From: Dyadobacter sp. CY343
GTDB lineage: Bacteria; Bacteroidota; Bacteroidia; Cytophagales; Spirosomataceae
Reading direction: 5' to 3'
NCBI RefSeq assembly: GCF_021390335.1
Contig: NZ_JAJUXK010000003.1
Location: 682,001 to 746,000, forward strand
DNA length: 64,000 nt
Position 1 is the first letter of the stretch; each line of letters begins with the position of its first letter. Shown here piece by piece: positions 43,798 to 53,444 of this stretch. The notes below the pieces were generated by a model. The model was given only the letters and a program-made list of their open reading frames with translations, had not been told where the DNA came from and searched no databases. Position numbers and translations under genes: made by a program.

Positions 43798-44517
43798 TTA
43801 GTCAGTTTGATTTTCATCATAATATCTATATCCCGCTTTAATGAATGATTGATCTCTTGGATCGTCGCCGTAAGGGGCTAGCATGGGTTTCGAAAGAGTA
43901 GGCCCACTGGGAGTCCAACCAGTTACTTGTGGTGAACCATAAATTTGCCATTCCGATTTAGAGGTTCCACTTTGAATTTGAGCTGCACCAGCTTGTTTCA
44001 ATGAAAACCCCTGACTAAATCCGTATGCATTTGCAACCGCTCCAAAATGGTGATTTCCTATATCTTGTGCTTCCATTTCCTTTCCTTTGAAAAGGAACCG
44101 AGTTTGGCCGTCATTTCCCAGCCCATAAATAGTATTTTTGTTTACCTTGTAATCCCATTCACCTTTGGATTTCACCAGGTTTCTAAATCTAAACGGATTA
44201 TAGATTTCAGAAGCGACTCTCGTATTATTCTCTAATAAATTTTTATAGATTTTAGAGATATTAATGCTCTTACCTAATTCACCAAGCGCTTCTAAGTTAT
44301 TCTTATGGCCTTTCGCAAAAACGAGGTTATCATTTTTGTCATTACGGGAAATATATCCCATTCTATCAACAATAATCGTATCACCCAGCGGATCCGCAAA
44401 TCTTACAGGGTTATTGGTTATGGCTATATAGGAACTTAATGACTGATTCGGTTTCGGATCAATTTGTATCCAATAACCGATAGGTGGGTCAACTCCATTG
44501 AAACGAGCGGAGCGCAA
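43798..44517 (-). CDS. Orphan Rhs tip, cassette 2 (bacterial toxin 44-like)
   Basis: The frame is open from beyond 44517 but has no ATG; the TTG at 44517 is the only candidate start. It begins with a different Rhs core end (RFNGVDPPIGYWIQIDPK, SLSSYIAITNNPVRFADPLG) from that of the host Rhs gene. The tip carries EAQDIGNHHFGAVANAYGFS, LKQAGAAQIQSGTSKSEWQI and YGDDPRDQSFIKAGYRYYDE, the pattern of bacterial toxin 44. It therefore comes from another Rhs lineage. The product is probably not made without recombination. Confidence 0.72.
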   Translation of the reverse strand: MRSARFNGVDPPIGYWIQIDPKPNQSLSSYIAITNNPVRFADPLGDTIIVDRMGYISRNDKNDNLVFAKGHKNNLEALGELGKSINISKIYKNLLENNTRVASEIYNPFRFRNLVKSKGEWDYKVNKNTIYGLGNDGQTRFLFKGKEMEAQDIGNHHFGAVANAYGFSQGFSLKQAGAAQIQSGTSKSEWQIYGSPQVTGWTPSGPTLSKPMLAPYGDDPRDQSFIKAGYRYYDENQTD

Positions 44518-44533
44518 AAAAATATGGCTTTGC

Positions 44534-44965
44534 TTACTTATAATTTTTTAGTATCTTACTAACGTTTGCTTCGTCAGACAAATCCCAGTACCACCACTTA
44601 TCAGAATTCTCTTTTTCTACTGCAAACCTTCTTTTATAAGCTATCCTAAACAAACTCAGAAGTAACACGAGCGCTTTTGTCAATTCATTTTCAGGCAGGT
44701 TTATAAGTTTTTCCAAATTATGATTTGCGATACCTTTTTTTAGTAAAACACAAGGAGTGTAAGTAGCCTTCAAATTACTGTTTATAATAGCAGGTTCAAT
44801 ATCCTGTTCTTTCGGTTTGGATTGAAGAATAAGTGCTACTACTTCTTTTAAATAGTTCTTTCTCTCTAATATGTCCCATTCCGAAAATGGTTTTAATAAA
44901 TCTTCAATGTTCAAAATATCTTGACCATATTTATTTAGAGCAACGGAATCCTTTATTTGTAACAT
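44534..44965 (-). CDS. DUF5958-like protein, putative immunity to the Rhs tip
   Basis: This 143-residue protein ends with the DUF5958 hallmark KWWYWDLSDEANVSKIL, preceded by LVLLLSLFRIAYKRRFAVEK. It lies 10 bp downstream of the full-length Rhs gene, where its cognate immunity gene is expected. DUF5958 proteins are often found by toxin genes in Bacteroidota; the pairing here is by position. Confidence 0.8.
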   Translation of the reverse strand: MLQIKDSVALNKYGQDILNIEDLLKPFSEWDILERKNYLKEVVALILQSKPKEQDIEPAIINSNLKATYTPCVLLKKGIANHNLEKLINLPENELTKALVLLLSLFRIAYKRRFAVEKENSDKWWYWDLSDEANVSKILKNYK

Positions 44966-44975
44966 AACTATTTAT

Positions 44976-47900
44976 CTATTTTGGAAATACTGTTATATGA
45001 GGATGTCCTTGCCACACTGGTCCTGGAAGAATATCTATATTTCTTGGTGTATTATCTAATATTGACCGAGCACCTGGTAAAGAGTTCTTAATTTTAGACC
45101 ATTCTTTGCTATTCTTTAGACCACCTTCAATTATATAGTCCCAGTCAGAGTACGCACCAGCTTTTCCACTCGCTCTACTTCCTACTACTGTGATAGGTTT
45201 ATGTATTCGGGTTGCAGCATTCTGAATTCTCAAAAAATCTCCCTTGGATATAATGCCTGCTGCATTATCGATTAATCCTGTTACCCGCTCAACAGCCCCC
45301 TTCCCAACAACCCTTCCCAACCAACTTGCCCGGATCAACCTCGCAGCCCACTCAACCGGCTTACCAAGCGGCAACGCAAACGACTCAATCGTATGATCAC
45401 TCTCAATACCATCCACAACCGGCAGCTGCTGCCCCGGCTCCCAGCCAGTCGCTTTCATTCGCGCCAGCAGGCCAAACGGCTTGTCCTTCTCGGCCCGTTT
45501 CTTCTCCCTATCCTCCTGTTCGCGCTGCTCCTGCCGGAACATTTCCTCTGCCGCCTTGCCTTCGAAATGCCAGCTTTGCATGCCGTCCGGGTCGATGAAG
45601 ATAAGTGGATTATCGTTGCCGTAGGTGTAGGGACTAAAACGTCTTGCTACCTCGCTCATCGGGTCGATGGTACCCCACCGGCCGATTTCGGGCATGTACA
45701 TCCGTGCCCCATAGTCCACATATCCCGTCCCTACCTGCCGCTCTTTGTCATTGTACAGATAACGATTTGCCCAATCCTGCACCTTCGGTACCGCCCCGTC
45801 GCGGTTAATGCTTAGCCCGAAAGGATAGTAATCCGTCCGTTGCAACGTGCTGCCCTTTTCATTGAAAACCAGCCTGGTACTGCCTAAATGGTCTTTCAAT
45901 GCATAATGAAAAACGGGTTTACCTGCTACTATTGCTGCTTGCCCAGCCGCAAGCTGAACCCGGTATAAGCTGCTTACATTGCCTGCCTTCCGGTACTCGA
46001 AGATCCCTGCGTATTGCAATGTGATCGTGTCGGCGGTGTATTGCAGCTTCCTTCCTGATGCGTCGTAGTCGTAAGTAAAAGTCTTTGCCCCGATCTTGAC
46101 GGTTTTGGCAAGGTCAAGCTGGTTGTAGGTGATGGTGGCATTTCGGCCGCCGTCAGTGGTCATGTTGCCGTTTGCGTCGTAGGCGTAGCTGCTTAGACCG
46201 GCTTTTATTCCGGTGTTGCTGGCTGAATTGTCGGTGACTGAGGTAAGCCTGTTGCCCGAGTAGGCATAAGCCAGCTGGTCCTGGGCTGACCCGCCGCGGG
46301 TGAGCGTTTTCAGGTTGCCGTTCGGGTCGTAGGTGATCGACTGCTCGGTGTCGGTGTAACCATTGATCCCGGTCGAGGCGGTCAGCCGGTTTGCGCCGTC
46401 GTAGGTAAAACTGAGTCCTTTTGCGGCTTGTGCTTTGTCCTGCCAATCCATTTGACTGATGTTGCCATTGGTATAGCTGTTCTCTTTCTGGTAAGCCAGC
46501 CCGTAGCCAAAGAATGCAAGCTCGGGGCCATCGTTTTGTTTTTTGTAGACAGTTTTTGCTGAGGTTTGCCAGCTGCGGATGTTGTGGCTATAAGTGGTTT
46601 TTCTCAGAAAGTAATTGCCGTCTTTCGAATGCAGCCACTTCGTGTACAGCTGCCCTAGCGGATTGTATCGCTGCGCGGTCGTGTAAGCTTCGTGTGAACC
46701 AGTTGGCGCGCTTACCGTTTCATGCGTGCTCAAAAGGCGGTCTGCGTGATCGTAGGTGTAGGTAGCAACGTGCGTGTTGACTGTGTTTGCATTTATTACT
46801 TGCTCGGTTTTCTGTGCCGCTATTACCGGCGCCAGATCGTACAAGTATTGGCTAGATACCCTTTCGATTGCGCCTGCGGCTAGTCCGTATAATTCGCGGT
46901 TGGTTTGCAGCGGGCGGTACTCTGCATCATAGTAATTGACAGAAGTCAGCCAGGCGCCAGTGCCTCCTGCTCCGGGAAGTACCCGGGCGCGGCTGCCGGT
47001 TGGGTAGCCTTTTACATTGGCGTTATTTGTAGGGTAGTAGACTGAACTGTAAGCCAGATTGGCTGCTTTGGAAAAAGCGTAATCATCGTAAAAAGTGATA
47101 TTTAGAAGATTGGCTTCTGTCGCATTTTTGGGCGCTGTTTTGTCCAGGGTATAGCCTGCCATTTGCCCATTAATACGCTCTTCGTGGTGAAGCGCGTTGA
47201 CATCCACCGCCGCTGACCAGTCTGCCCGGCTTAGGTTCGAGGCGATCTCTCCAGTAGCAATAGGTCGGTTTCTTCCGTCGTATTTGGTAAAACCCCACAT
47301 GCCGCGCGCGGCCTGGCCCGCATTCCGCGAAAGTGCTGGTCGGTTGAAACGGTCGTAAACCAGCTCGGTCGTACCTGCGCCGGGGATGGTTTTGGAAATG
47401 TTCCTGCCGCGCTCGTCGTAGCTGTAAGTGAAAGCCTGTTCGGAAAGTGAAGGGTTATCCTGGTAACCAGGCTGTAAAACCGTCCGCAATTGCCCCAGAT
47501 CGTCGTAAACATAGTAGGTCGAAAGGGTTTGCTGGGCCGAGGCGACGATCTGCTTGCAAACCATTTGGCCCAGCTTATCGGTAAAGGTATTGGTCACATT
47601 TCCAGCCTCGTCGGTTTCATTGAGCCAGAACAAACTCCCTGCCGCATAGTGGCCAACCTGCGATAAAGTATTGTTACTTAGGTCAAAATCATAGCGTTTG
47701 ACCTGATTGGCAGCATTGGCCTTGTGTTTGGTGACCGAAGCCGCGCTTTTATTCCCGGCAGCCTCCTGGCCGGTAACCCTGCCGAGCGGGGACTTTTCGT
47801 AGAAGGTCTGCTGGTAGGGTTTGCCCAAATCCGAAGCATCCAGCCCAGCCGGTGCCGATTGATAAAAGCTTGCAGCCGAATTTGCCGCATTCGGCTGAAA

Positions 47901-48206
47901 AGCGCCGCCTCCTGCGGCCGGATAAGGTAAATGCTGTTTGGACAACCGGCCTAAAACATCGTAGCCGGAAGCGCCGACCAAATCTGCGCCTGACGGACTT
48001 TGGCCGACCTCCACAGTCTGGGTCGGCCTTCCCAGCCCGTCGAAGTACTGGATTTGGGTTGATACTTTGCTCACATCGCCCGCCAACGCGCCTGTCTGTT
48101 TGTAGGTCCGGGTCTGGATGTAGTTCTGCGTGCCGGTAGGCTGGGCGTGGGTATTTTTTACAATTAAAAAGCCCAGCAATAGCAGGTATAATTTTGAATA
48201 GTTCAT
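44976..48206 (-). CDS. Rhs polymorphic toxin with nucleotidyltransferase-like tip
   Basis: This 1076-residue protein has a signal peptide (LYLLLLGFLIVKNTHAQ) and a DUF6443-like N-terminus (QYFDGLGRPTQTVEVGQSPS). Many YD repeats form the RHS shell. The core end is RYLYNDKERQVGTGYVDYGA and FSPYTYGNDNPLIFIDPDG. After the junction (EEMFRQEQ... GWEPGQQLPVVDG) comes a tip of about 90 residues: VVGSRASGKAGAYSDWDYII with Gly1009-Ser1010 and Asp1021-x-Asp1023, and Asp1058 in PRNIDILPG. That is the complete pol-beta nucleotidyltransferase triad. The likely toxic act is nucleotide transfer to RNA or protein. Confidence 0.9.
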   Translation of the reverse strand: MNYSKLYLLLLGFLIVKNTHAQPTGTQNYIQTRTYKQTGALAGDVSKVSTQIQYFDGLGRPTQTVEVGQSPSGADLVGASGYDVLGRLSKQHLPYPAAGGGAFQPNAANSAASFYQSAPAGLDASDLGKPYQQTFYEKSPLGRVTGQEAAGNKSAASVTKHKANAANQVKRYDFDLSNNTLSQVGHYAAGSLFWLNETDEAGNVTNTFTDKLGQMVCKQIVASAQQTLSTYYVYDDLGQLRTVLQPGYQDNPSLSEQAFTYSYDERGRNISKTIPGAGTTELVYDRFNRPALSRNAGQAARGMWGFTKYDGRNRPIATGEIASNLSRADWSAAVDVNALHHEERINGQMAGYTLDKTAPKNATEANLLNITFYDDYAFSKAANLAYSSVYYPTNNANVKGYPTGSRARVLPGAGGTGAWLTSVNYYDAEYRPLQTNRELYGLAAGAIERVSSQYLYDLAPVIAAQKTEQVINANTVNTHVATYTYDHADRLLSTHETVSAPTGSHEAYTTAQRYNPLGQLYTKWLHSKDGNYFLRKTTYSHNIRSWQTSAKTVYKKQNDGPELAFFGYGLAYQKENSYTNGNISQMDWQDKAQAAKGLSFTYDGANRLTASTGINGYTDTEQSITYDPNGNLKTLTRGGSAQDQLAYAYSGNRLTSVTDNSASNTGIKAGLSSYAYDANGNMTTDGGRNATITYNQLDLAKTVKIGAKTFTYDYDASGRKLQYTADTITLQYAGIFEYRKAGNVSSLYRVQLAAGQAAIVAGKPVFHYALKDHLGSTRLVFNEKGSTLQRTDYYPFGLSINRDGAVPKVQDWANRYLYNDKERQVGTGYVDYGARMYMPEIGRWGTIDPMSEVARRFSPYTYGNDNPLIFIDPDGMQSWHFEGKAAEEMFRQEQREQEDREKKRAEKDKPFGLLARMKATGWEPGQQLPVVDGIESDHTIESFALPLGKPVEWAARLIRASWLGRVVGKGAVERVTGLIDNAAGIISKGDFLRIQNAATRIHKPITVVGSRASGKAGAYSDWDYIIEGGLKNSKEWSKIKNSLPGARSILDNTPRNIDILPGPVWQGHPHITVFPK

Positions 48207-48255
48207 TTTGCGGATGGTTTGGATTGTAAGTGATATTTGTGGAGTCCGCAGTCGA

Positions 48256-48799
48256 TTACTGCTTCACAATTCGGTGGTGACTGACACTTCCATCCGCGTA
48301 AATGATTTTTACCAAATACAACCCAGCAGCAATATGCGCTACCGGTATCGTACTTTTCCAGGGAGAAACCAGCACCTGTTTACCGGCCGTATCAATGATC
48401 TCAACCTGACGAATATTTGAAGGATCGGAGGTTTGTATACGAAGCTCGGAGCCGAGCGTGAGCGGATTTGGGAATAGTACGATCTCGCCATTTGTATCGA
48501 AAAAGACACTTCGGATTCGGCTGAATGCGAACGTGCTGTCCATATCGACCATGCGCAGGCGGTAGAGATTTTCACCCGTTAATGGATAATTGTCCGTAAA
48601 TAGATACGACCAGCTGCTATCACTTTCCACCTGCGCCGGAACCGTTCCCAGCTCCTGCCACTGTTTTCCATCCGCACTCCGCTCGATCGCGAAATGCGAG
48701 CTGTTTGTCTCACTTGTGGTGGTCCAACTGAGTAATACCGAGCGTTCCTCGGTCGCCGCATCGAAGGTGAGCAAGGTAACCGGCAGGGCTTCCTCACCC
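48256..48799 (-). CDS. T9SS type A sorting-domain portion split from the RHS protein
   Basis: The frame has no ATG; its first good residues follow a TGA. It reads EEALPVTLLTFDAATEERSV, a fibronectin-like SERSADGKQWQELGTV region, and a type A sorting domain with VLFPNPLTLG and IVKQ at the end. It continues the 1054-residue RHS protein if one G is removed at 48797-48799. It is probably the exported C-terminal domain of that protein and not an independent gene. Confidence 0.75.
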
Positions 48800-51700
48800 G
48801 ATCAATGCAAGCGGCGGCGGTGAGGTAACTCCGGTGACTGGAACCGGCGGACATTCCACGACCTGCCCAGCGAAATTATAGCAGTATGAGACTAGAAGCG
48901 GGCCTGCTGCATTATTATTACGGCTTCCTTTTAACCTCAGATACCCATCATACTCGTAAAAAATCGCCTTCGAATTTGGATCCTGAATTTGCTCGACGCC
49001 AATCGTCGGTTTGTAATTGTATGCAGTAGTTTGCGCAGAAGATGTCCCCTCGGAAGTAGTACTGCTTTTAACCCAATCCGTCTTCCCAAAATCACCTGCG
49101 CCGAAGTATTCCAGCTTGGTGAGCGAACCTGCATTGTCCTGAAACGTCAATAAATTCCCCCGGTTGTCGTAGGAAAGAAACTGCATATCCGTCACCGGCG
49201 AAGGCGCTGTGCCTAACTTGCCTTGAACCAGCTGGGGGAGGTGAAAAATACCCTGCGTGAGTGCGTAGGTCGTTTTGGTCCAATGCAAGGGTGTGAAAAC
49301 CTGCGCATTTCCATTTACAACAGCAAGTCTTTTCGAAATCTCTACCGGAACGGAAATCATGTTTTTCGCCGTCATTTCCGTGGAAATTCCGTCGGCGAGG
49401 TCGAAGGGATATTTGTAAAGCGTTTCAACCTGTCTTGGGTAAACCTGCGACTGGCCAACCTGTACCTTCGAAGTCCCGCCTTTACTGTCCGTAGTGACCA
49501 TTTTGGTCGGCTGCAAATACGTATTGTGATAGGTGTATTCAGAAATCGTTTCAGTGAAATGACTGGGATCGCCGTCTTCGTCGTAGGTAAGCTCCTTCTT
49601 CTCCCTGAGCCGGTTCCAGACGCTCTCGATCTGATAACTCAAACCGAATGTAAATCCGTCCGTAGTTTTCACTTTGAAACCTTTCACCAGCTTATCCACC
49701 GTGGATTCGTAGGCGAAAGCGACTGATCTAACTGGTTTATTCTGGCTGTTATAATGCAGTTCCGCCAGAATACTCCCATTCAAATAATGCACCATATTAG
49801 GCATTCCCGACTCGGTGACTGACTTATTGAGATTCACCGGCCCGCTGTATGCGCTGCAATTGAAACTACCCACCGACCACAAACTGGGCTGCACCGCGCA
49901 CACCGGCGCCTGACCACCCTGTCCCCAGGTCATACAGAAAGTAGTATTATCCGTCAGTTCGACCTTATTTTCGTAATTAAAAACCGAGTATCCGTCTTCC
50001 AGTCTCGTCGCGCCGTCAAAAGTGGTGACCGTATTGTAACCGACCGGATTCCCCTGCGCGCTTGCGCCCATCGGGTGGCGGCAGGCCGACGAATAGAGCA
50101 CGCCGCCATCAACCCACTCCATAAAAGTGAGCGGCGCCATTAACTTGCCGGTCTTCTGAGAAGTACCCGGATCCTGATATTCAAACTGGCTCTGTTTCTG
50201 CACATTACCATTTGCTTCCTTATGCTCGATCTTCTTGATCCGCGTCCCGCCGCCAATAATTTCGGGGTTACCAATGAAATCCTGCACCGCCAGCACGGGA
50301 GCGATGACGTTTTGAATATGTGCATTGGTAAATGTGTTCGCCTCCCAGGCGTAAGTCGCTTTTCCGCCTGTCGGGTAGGTGACGTCCGTGAGCAAATTGG
50401 CCGTCACAACAGCTGCATTCGCACTTCGGGTGGCGCCGGTGAGCAGTGCAGCCGGCAATTTGAATTGCGCGCCTGCTACCACCTGATCCGATGGTAGCAT
50501 CGTATTTCTGGTATCGTTCACCGTCGCCCCATTGAAATAACCCCAGTAATCCTGCTGATACGAGTTTTTATCGGGCAGGTTGGTGGTTGTATTGTAGGTA
50601 AACCGATAACCGGGCAGCAGATTCGCGCCACTTTTTTCACGAACATTCAGGAGCTTCAACCTTTTCCTGACAATGTCAGGTGCATTGGAATTACTATTGA
50701 AATATTCGTAGGCAAAGGCGAGCGTTTTGATCACCGCGCCGCCGGGAGTCTGGACTTCGATCCTGTCCAGTTTCAGACTTCCTGCGGGCCGATCTTCGCG
50801 GGCGCTCCGAAAAAATTTAACCTTACCATTTGTGAAGGTGATCTCGTCTGGCAAAATTTCCTGACTTAACACTTCCGAAACCCGCCAGCGAAAACTTGCA
50901 TCGCTGTCCGCACCGTTATTAGTGCTGTAAAATGTCTCGGTGCCAGTTGGCAGCTGACCAATATAGCCTCCCGTAAAATAGGAGATGCTGATCACGTCAC
51001 TTGCTGCCCGATTAGGAGATCTGACTTTTGTGAGGTACCACGCGTTCACATGTTCCACCGCCGCCGATGTGTACAGCAACCCGCCATACTCGACCGCATT
51101 CTGATATTTAATCGTTTTCTTGATACCCGGGTCAATGACCTTTTGAATTTCCTTTTGGTCAAAAGTATACTCCGTTCCGTCGGGAAGTGTGAGCAGGAAA
51201 TTCCATTGCGCAGGCACGGCGCCGGTGATCGCTATTTTCACCGCATCTTTTGTCAAACTTCGTGCTGCAAACTGGCCCGCGGCGATCGGCTCGATCACGA
51301 ACTTTCCGCTGTATCCAGCCACGTCGTAAGAAAACAGGTCCAGTTCTGTATCAAGAGAAGGTTCAAAATTCGAGATAACCGACATATTGGACAAAATACC
51401 GGCCAGCTCAATGCCCGCGGGGGTAGCAGTACCCCCGATACTATTTGCCGTAAAAATCCTGTAATTCCCTTGCGACAGGTTGATACACAGCCCCAAACCC
51501 GCGTTGGAAGAAAGTTCAACCAACCGCCGCCAAGCATTTCCGTCGCTTTTCAGATCATCCCGCCCACGGATCTGCCTCCGGATCACGCCGCCTGCCTGCA
51601 ATGCCCAGCCAAGCCCGACCTGCGATGCTTCTTCCTCTACCCGAAGGCCGGATCCGTGGTAGAAAAGTGAGAGCGGCAGTTCCAGATCTGCATTTTTGAC

Positions 51701-51958
51701 CACGTACAACGGAACCGAAATGGAAGGTGTGCCGGTGTAGTAACTTACGGGAATATCCATGTATTTGCCAAATGAAGCCACATTCGGTGACGACGGGATG
51801 ACGGCGGAAAATGCACTTTGCGCCTGGATTACATTCGGAACTTCGGGTTTACTAATGGTCGTGTCCCCGGGCGCGTTAGGATCTTTGGGTATCTGCGCCC
51901 AGATCGGAGAAAAGCATATTAAACAGAAAAAAAGAAAAGAAAGTAATGTGTGTTTCAT
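48794..51958 (-). CDS. RHS-like surface protein (N-terminal and central part)
   Basis: This 1054-residue protein has a signal peptide (LLSFLFFCLICFSPIWAQ). It begins with the Bacteroidota pre-RHS domain (FGKYMDIPVSYYTGTPSISV, then LPLSLFYHGSGLRVEEEASQ, VGLGWALQAGGVIRRQIRG). YD-like repeats follow to the end, for example LEYFGAGDFGKTDWVKSS and EYDGYLRLKGSRNN. The chain stops at PPPLALIG-TGA, one base out of frame from a T9SS sorting domain. It is upstream of the Rhs toxin gene and probably co-transcribed. Confidence 0.88.
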   Translation of the reverse strand: MKHTLLSFLFFCLICFSPIWAQIPKDPNAPGDTTISKPEVPNVIQAQSAFSAVIPSSPNVASFGKYMDIPVSYYTGTPSISVPLYVVKNADLELPLSLFYHGSGLRVEEEASQVGLGWALQAGGVIRRQIRGRDDLKSDGNAWRRLVELSSNAGLGLCINLSQGNYRIFTANSIGGTATPAGIELAGILSNMSVISNFEPSLDTELDLFSYDVAGYSGKFVIEPIAAGQFAARSLTKDAVKIAITGAVPAQWNFLLTLPDGTEYTFDQKEIQKVIDPGIKKTIKYQNAVEYGGLLYTSAAVEHVNAWYLTKVRSPNRAASDVISISYFTGGYIGQLPTGTETFYSTNNGADSDASFRWRVSEVLSQEILPDEITFTNGKVKFFRSAREDRPAGSLKLDRIEVQTPGGAVIKTLAFAYEYFNSNSNAPDIVRKRLKLLNVREKSGANLLPGYRFTYNTTTNLPDKNSYQQDYWGYFNGATVNDTRNTMLPSDQVVAGAQFKLPAALLTGATRSANAAVVTANLLTDVTYPTGGKATYAWEANTFTNAHIQNVIAPVLAVQDFIGNPEIIGGGTRIKKIEHKEANGNVQKQSQFEYQDPGTSQKTGKLMAPLTFMEWVDGGVLYSSACRHPMGASAQGNPVGYNTVTTFDGATRLEDGYSVFNYENKVELTDNTTFCMTWGQGGQAPVCAVQPSLWSVGSFNCSAYSGPVNLNKSVTESGMPNMVHYLNGSILAELHYNSQNKPVRSVAFAYESTVDKLVKGFKVKTTDGFTFGLSYQIESVWNRLREKKELTYDEDGDPSHFTETISEYTYHNTYLQPTKMVTTDSKGGTSKVQVGQSQVYPRQVETLYKYPFDLADGISTEMTAKNMISVPVEISKRLAVVNGNAQVFTPLHWTKTTYALTQGIFHLPQLVQGKLGTAPSPVTDMQFLSYDNRGNLLTFQDNAGSLTKLEYFGAGDFGKTDWVKSSTTSEGTSSAQTTAYNYKPTIGVEQIQDPNSKAIFYEYDGYLRLKGSRNNNAAGPLLVSYCYNFAGQVVECPPVPVTGVTSPPPLALIG

Positions 51959-52145
51959 TTGTTAAATGGATTGGTGATTGAATGTCACTCAACCTGTTCG
52001 GATCGGCCGAAAGCCGGACAGATTTCCATTTAGACGTAACACTATTCATTAGGTCACATAATTCGGAAGGAATTTTCTTAAATATTTTTTGTTGCCTTAA
52101 AAGCAGTTCGGCAAACGCTGAACAAACGGGCTTCCTATTCTTTAT

Positions 52146-52841
52146 ATGTCTGCACAAAACGTTACTATTCCTGCCTCGGCGCTGCATTTTTTAAATACAC
52201 TGAAAGAAAATAATAACCGCGACTGGTTTAATGCAAATAAGGATCTGTACCTCAAACAGCTCTCACATATTGAAGCTTTTGCAGATGCATTGTTGGGTGA
52301 AATGAATGCGCACGATGTGATTGAAACCGTTTCTGGGAAGAAAAGTCTGCATCGCATTTACCGGGATACCCGCTTTTCACTGGACAAAACACCTTACAAA
52401 ACGAGTTGGAGCGGCGGCTTTACGCGTGCGACTGCGCTGAGAAGAGGAGGATATTACTTCAATATACAACCCGGGAATAGCTTTATAGCTGGCGGGTTCT
52501 GGGCGCCTGAACCGAGGGACATGAAGTTGATCCGCGATGATATCAGCTTCGATCCGGCGCCGCTCAAAAAGATTATTTCAGACAAAACTTTCACTCAAAC
52601 CTTCGGCTCGCTGCTTGGAGAACAGCTGAAAACGACGCCAAAAGGTTTTGATCCAAACGACGAGGCTATTGATTTGCTGCGTTACAAACAGTTTCTGCTG
52701 CAACGAAATTTTACCGATAAAGAAGTGACAGGAGCGGATTTTCTAAAAAATGCCAATCAGACCTTTATCCTAATGCGCCCATTTTTCGATTATATGAGCG
52801 AGGTTTTGACCAGTAACCCTGACGGTGATTCGGTGGTTTAG
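52146..52841 (+). CDS. DUF2461 family protein
   Basis: This 231-residue soluble protein has the DUF2461 (TIGR02453) marks: LHFLNTLKENNNRDWFNANK near the start, then RIYRDTRFSLDKTPYKTSWS and FNIQPGNSFIAGGFWAPEP. Its function is unknown. It lies alone between the Rhs operon and the convergent anti-sigma gene. Confidence 0.92.
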   Translation: MSAQNVTIPASALHFLNTLKENNNRDWFNANKDLYLKQLSHIEAFADALLGEMNAHDVIETVSGKKSLHRIYRDTRFSLDKTPYKTSWSGGFTRATALRRGGYYFNIQPGNSFIAGGFWAPEPRDMKLIRDDISFDPAPLKKIISDKTFTQTFGSLLGEQLKTTPKGFDPNDEAIDLLRYKQFLLQRNFTDKEVTGADFLKNANQTFILMRPFFDYMSEVLTSNPDGDSVV

Positions 52842-52866
52842 TTTCAAGACTTCACGCCCTAAACTT

Positions 52867-53442
52867 CTAGATCATCTTCGCCATTTCGTTCAATATCGCC
52901 GCTTTTTGCTTTTCAATACTATTGAGTTGTTTGACCAGCTCAGGCTCGGTATTGTATTGGCCGATCACTTCCTGCAACTGCGCGGAAGCAGCATGAAGGT
53001 TTTCAAACTCCGCGCTAAGTTGCTTGTATTCACCGGTATTGCAAACCGGAGTTTCTGTTTCACAATAGGCTTTTAACTTTTCGTACTGCACGTCAGTATC
53101 GAGTACATCATGTGCCTGCAAACGCTGATCGATCTCGATTTGAGAGTAAAAAACGGCAGGCTGCCGGTTGACACGCCAGATCCAGATCCCAATAAATCCA
53201 GCCAGCAAAACGGCCGCGGCGTACGGCCAGTGGAATATCCGCTTCCGGCCCGGCGCTTTCCGCTCGATCAGTTCCCATAGCTTTTCGTCGGGCTCGTGCC
53301 CGGGCAGCTGCGTGATTGCGTGCTGCAGAGGAGCTTCTTCGAGCCGCTCGCAAATCGCCAGCCACGCTACCGGCGCCGGCGTATAACCAGGCAGTTTGGC
53401 GAGTGCTTTTTTTAACGTATCGTGATTTGTTTCTTCCATCAT
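52867..53442 (-). CDS. Putative anti-sigma factor, single membrane pass
   Basis: This 191-residue protein has a soluble N-terminus with two similar LPGYTPAPVAWLAICERLEE and LPGHEPDEKLWELIERK repeats. A transmembrane segment lies at about 75-93 (WPYAAAVLLAGFIGIWIWRV) and a coiled-coil periplasmic C-terminus follows. It starts 2 bp after the sigma factor gene, the normal place for the cognate anti-sigma factor. No zinc motif is seen. Confidence 0.82.
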   Translation of the reverse strand: MMEETNHDTLKKALAKLPGYTPAPVAWLAICERLEEAPLQHAITQLPGHEPDEKLWELIERKAPGRKRIFHWPYAAAVLLAGFIGIWIWRVNRQPAVFYSQIEIDQRLQAHDVLDTDVQYEKLKAYCETETPVCNTGEYKQLSAEFENLHAASAQLQEVIGQYNTEPELVKQLNSIEKQKAAILNEMAKMI

Positions 53443-53444
53443 AG

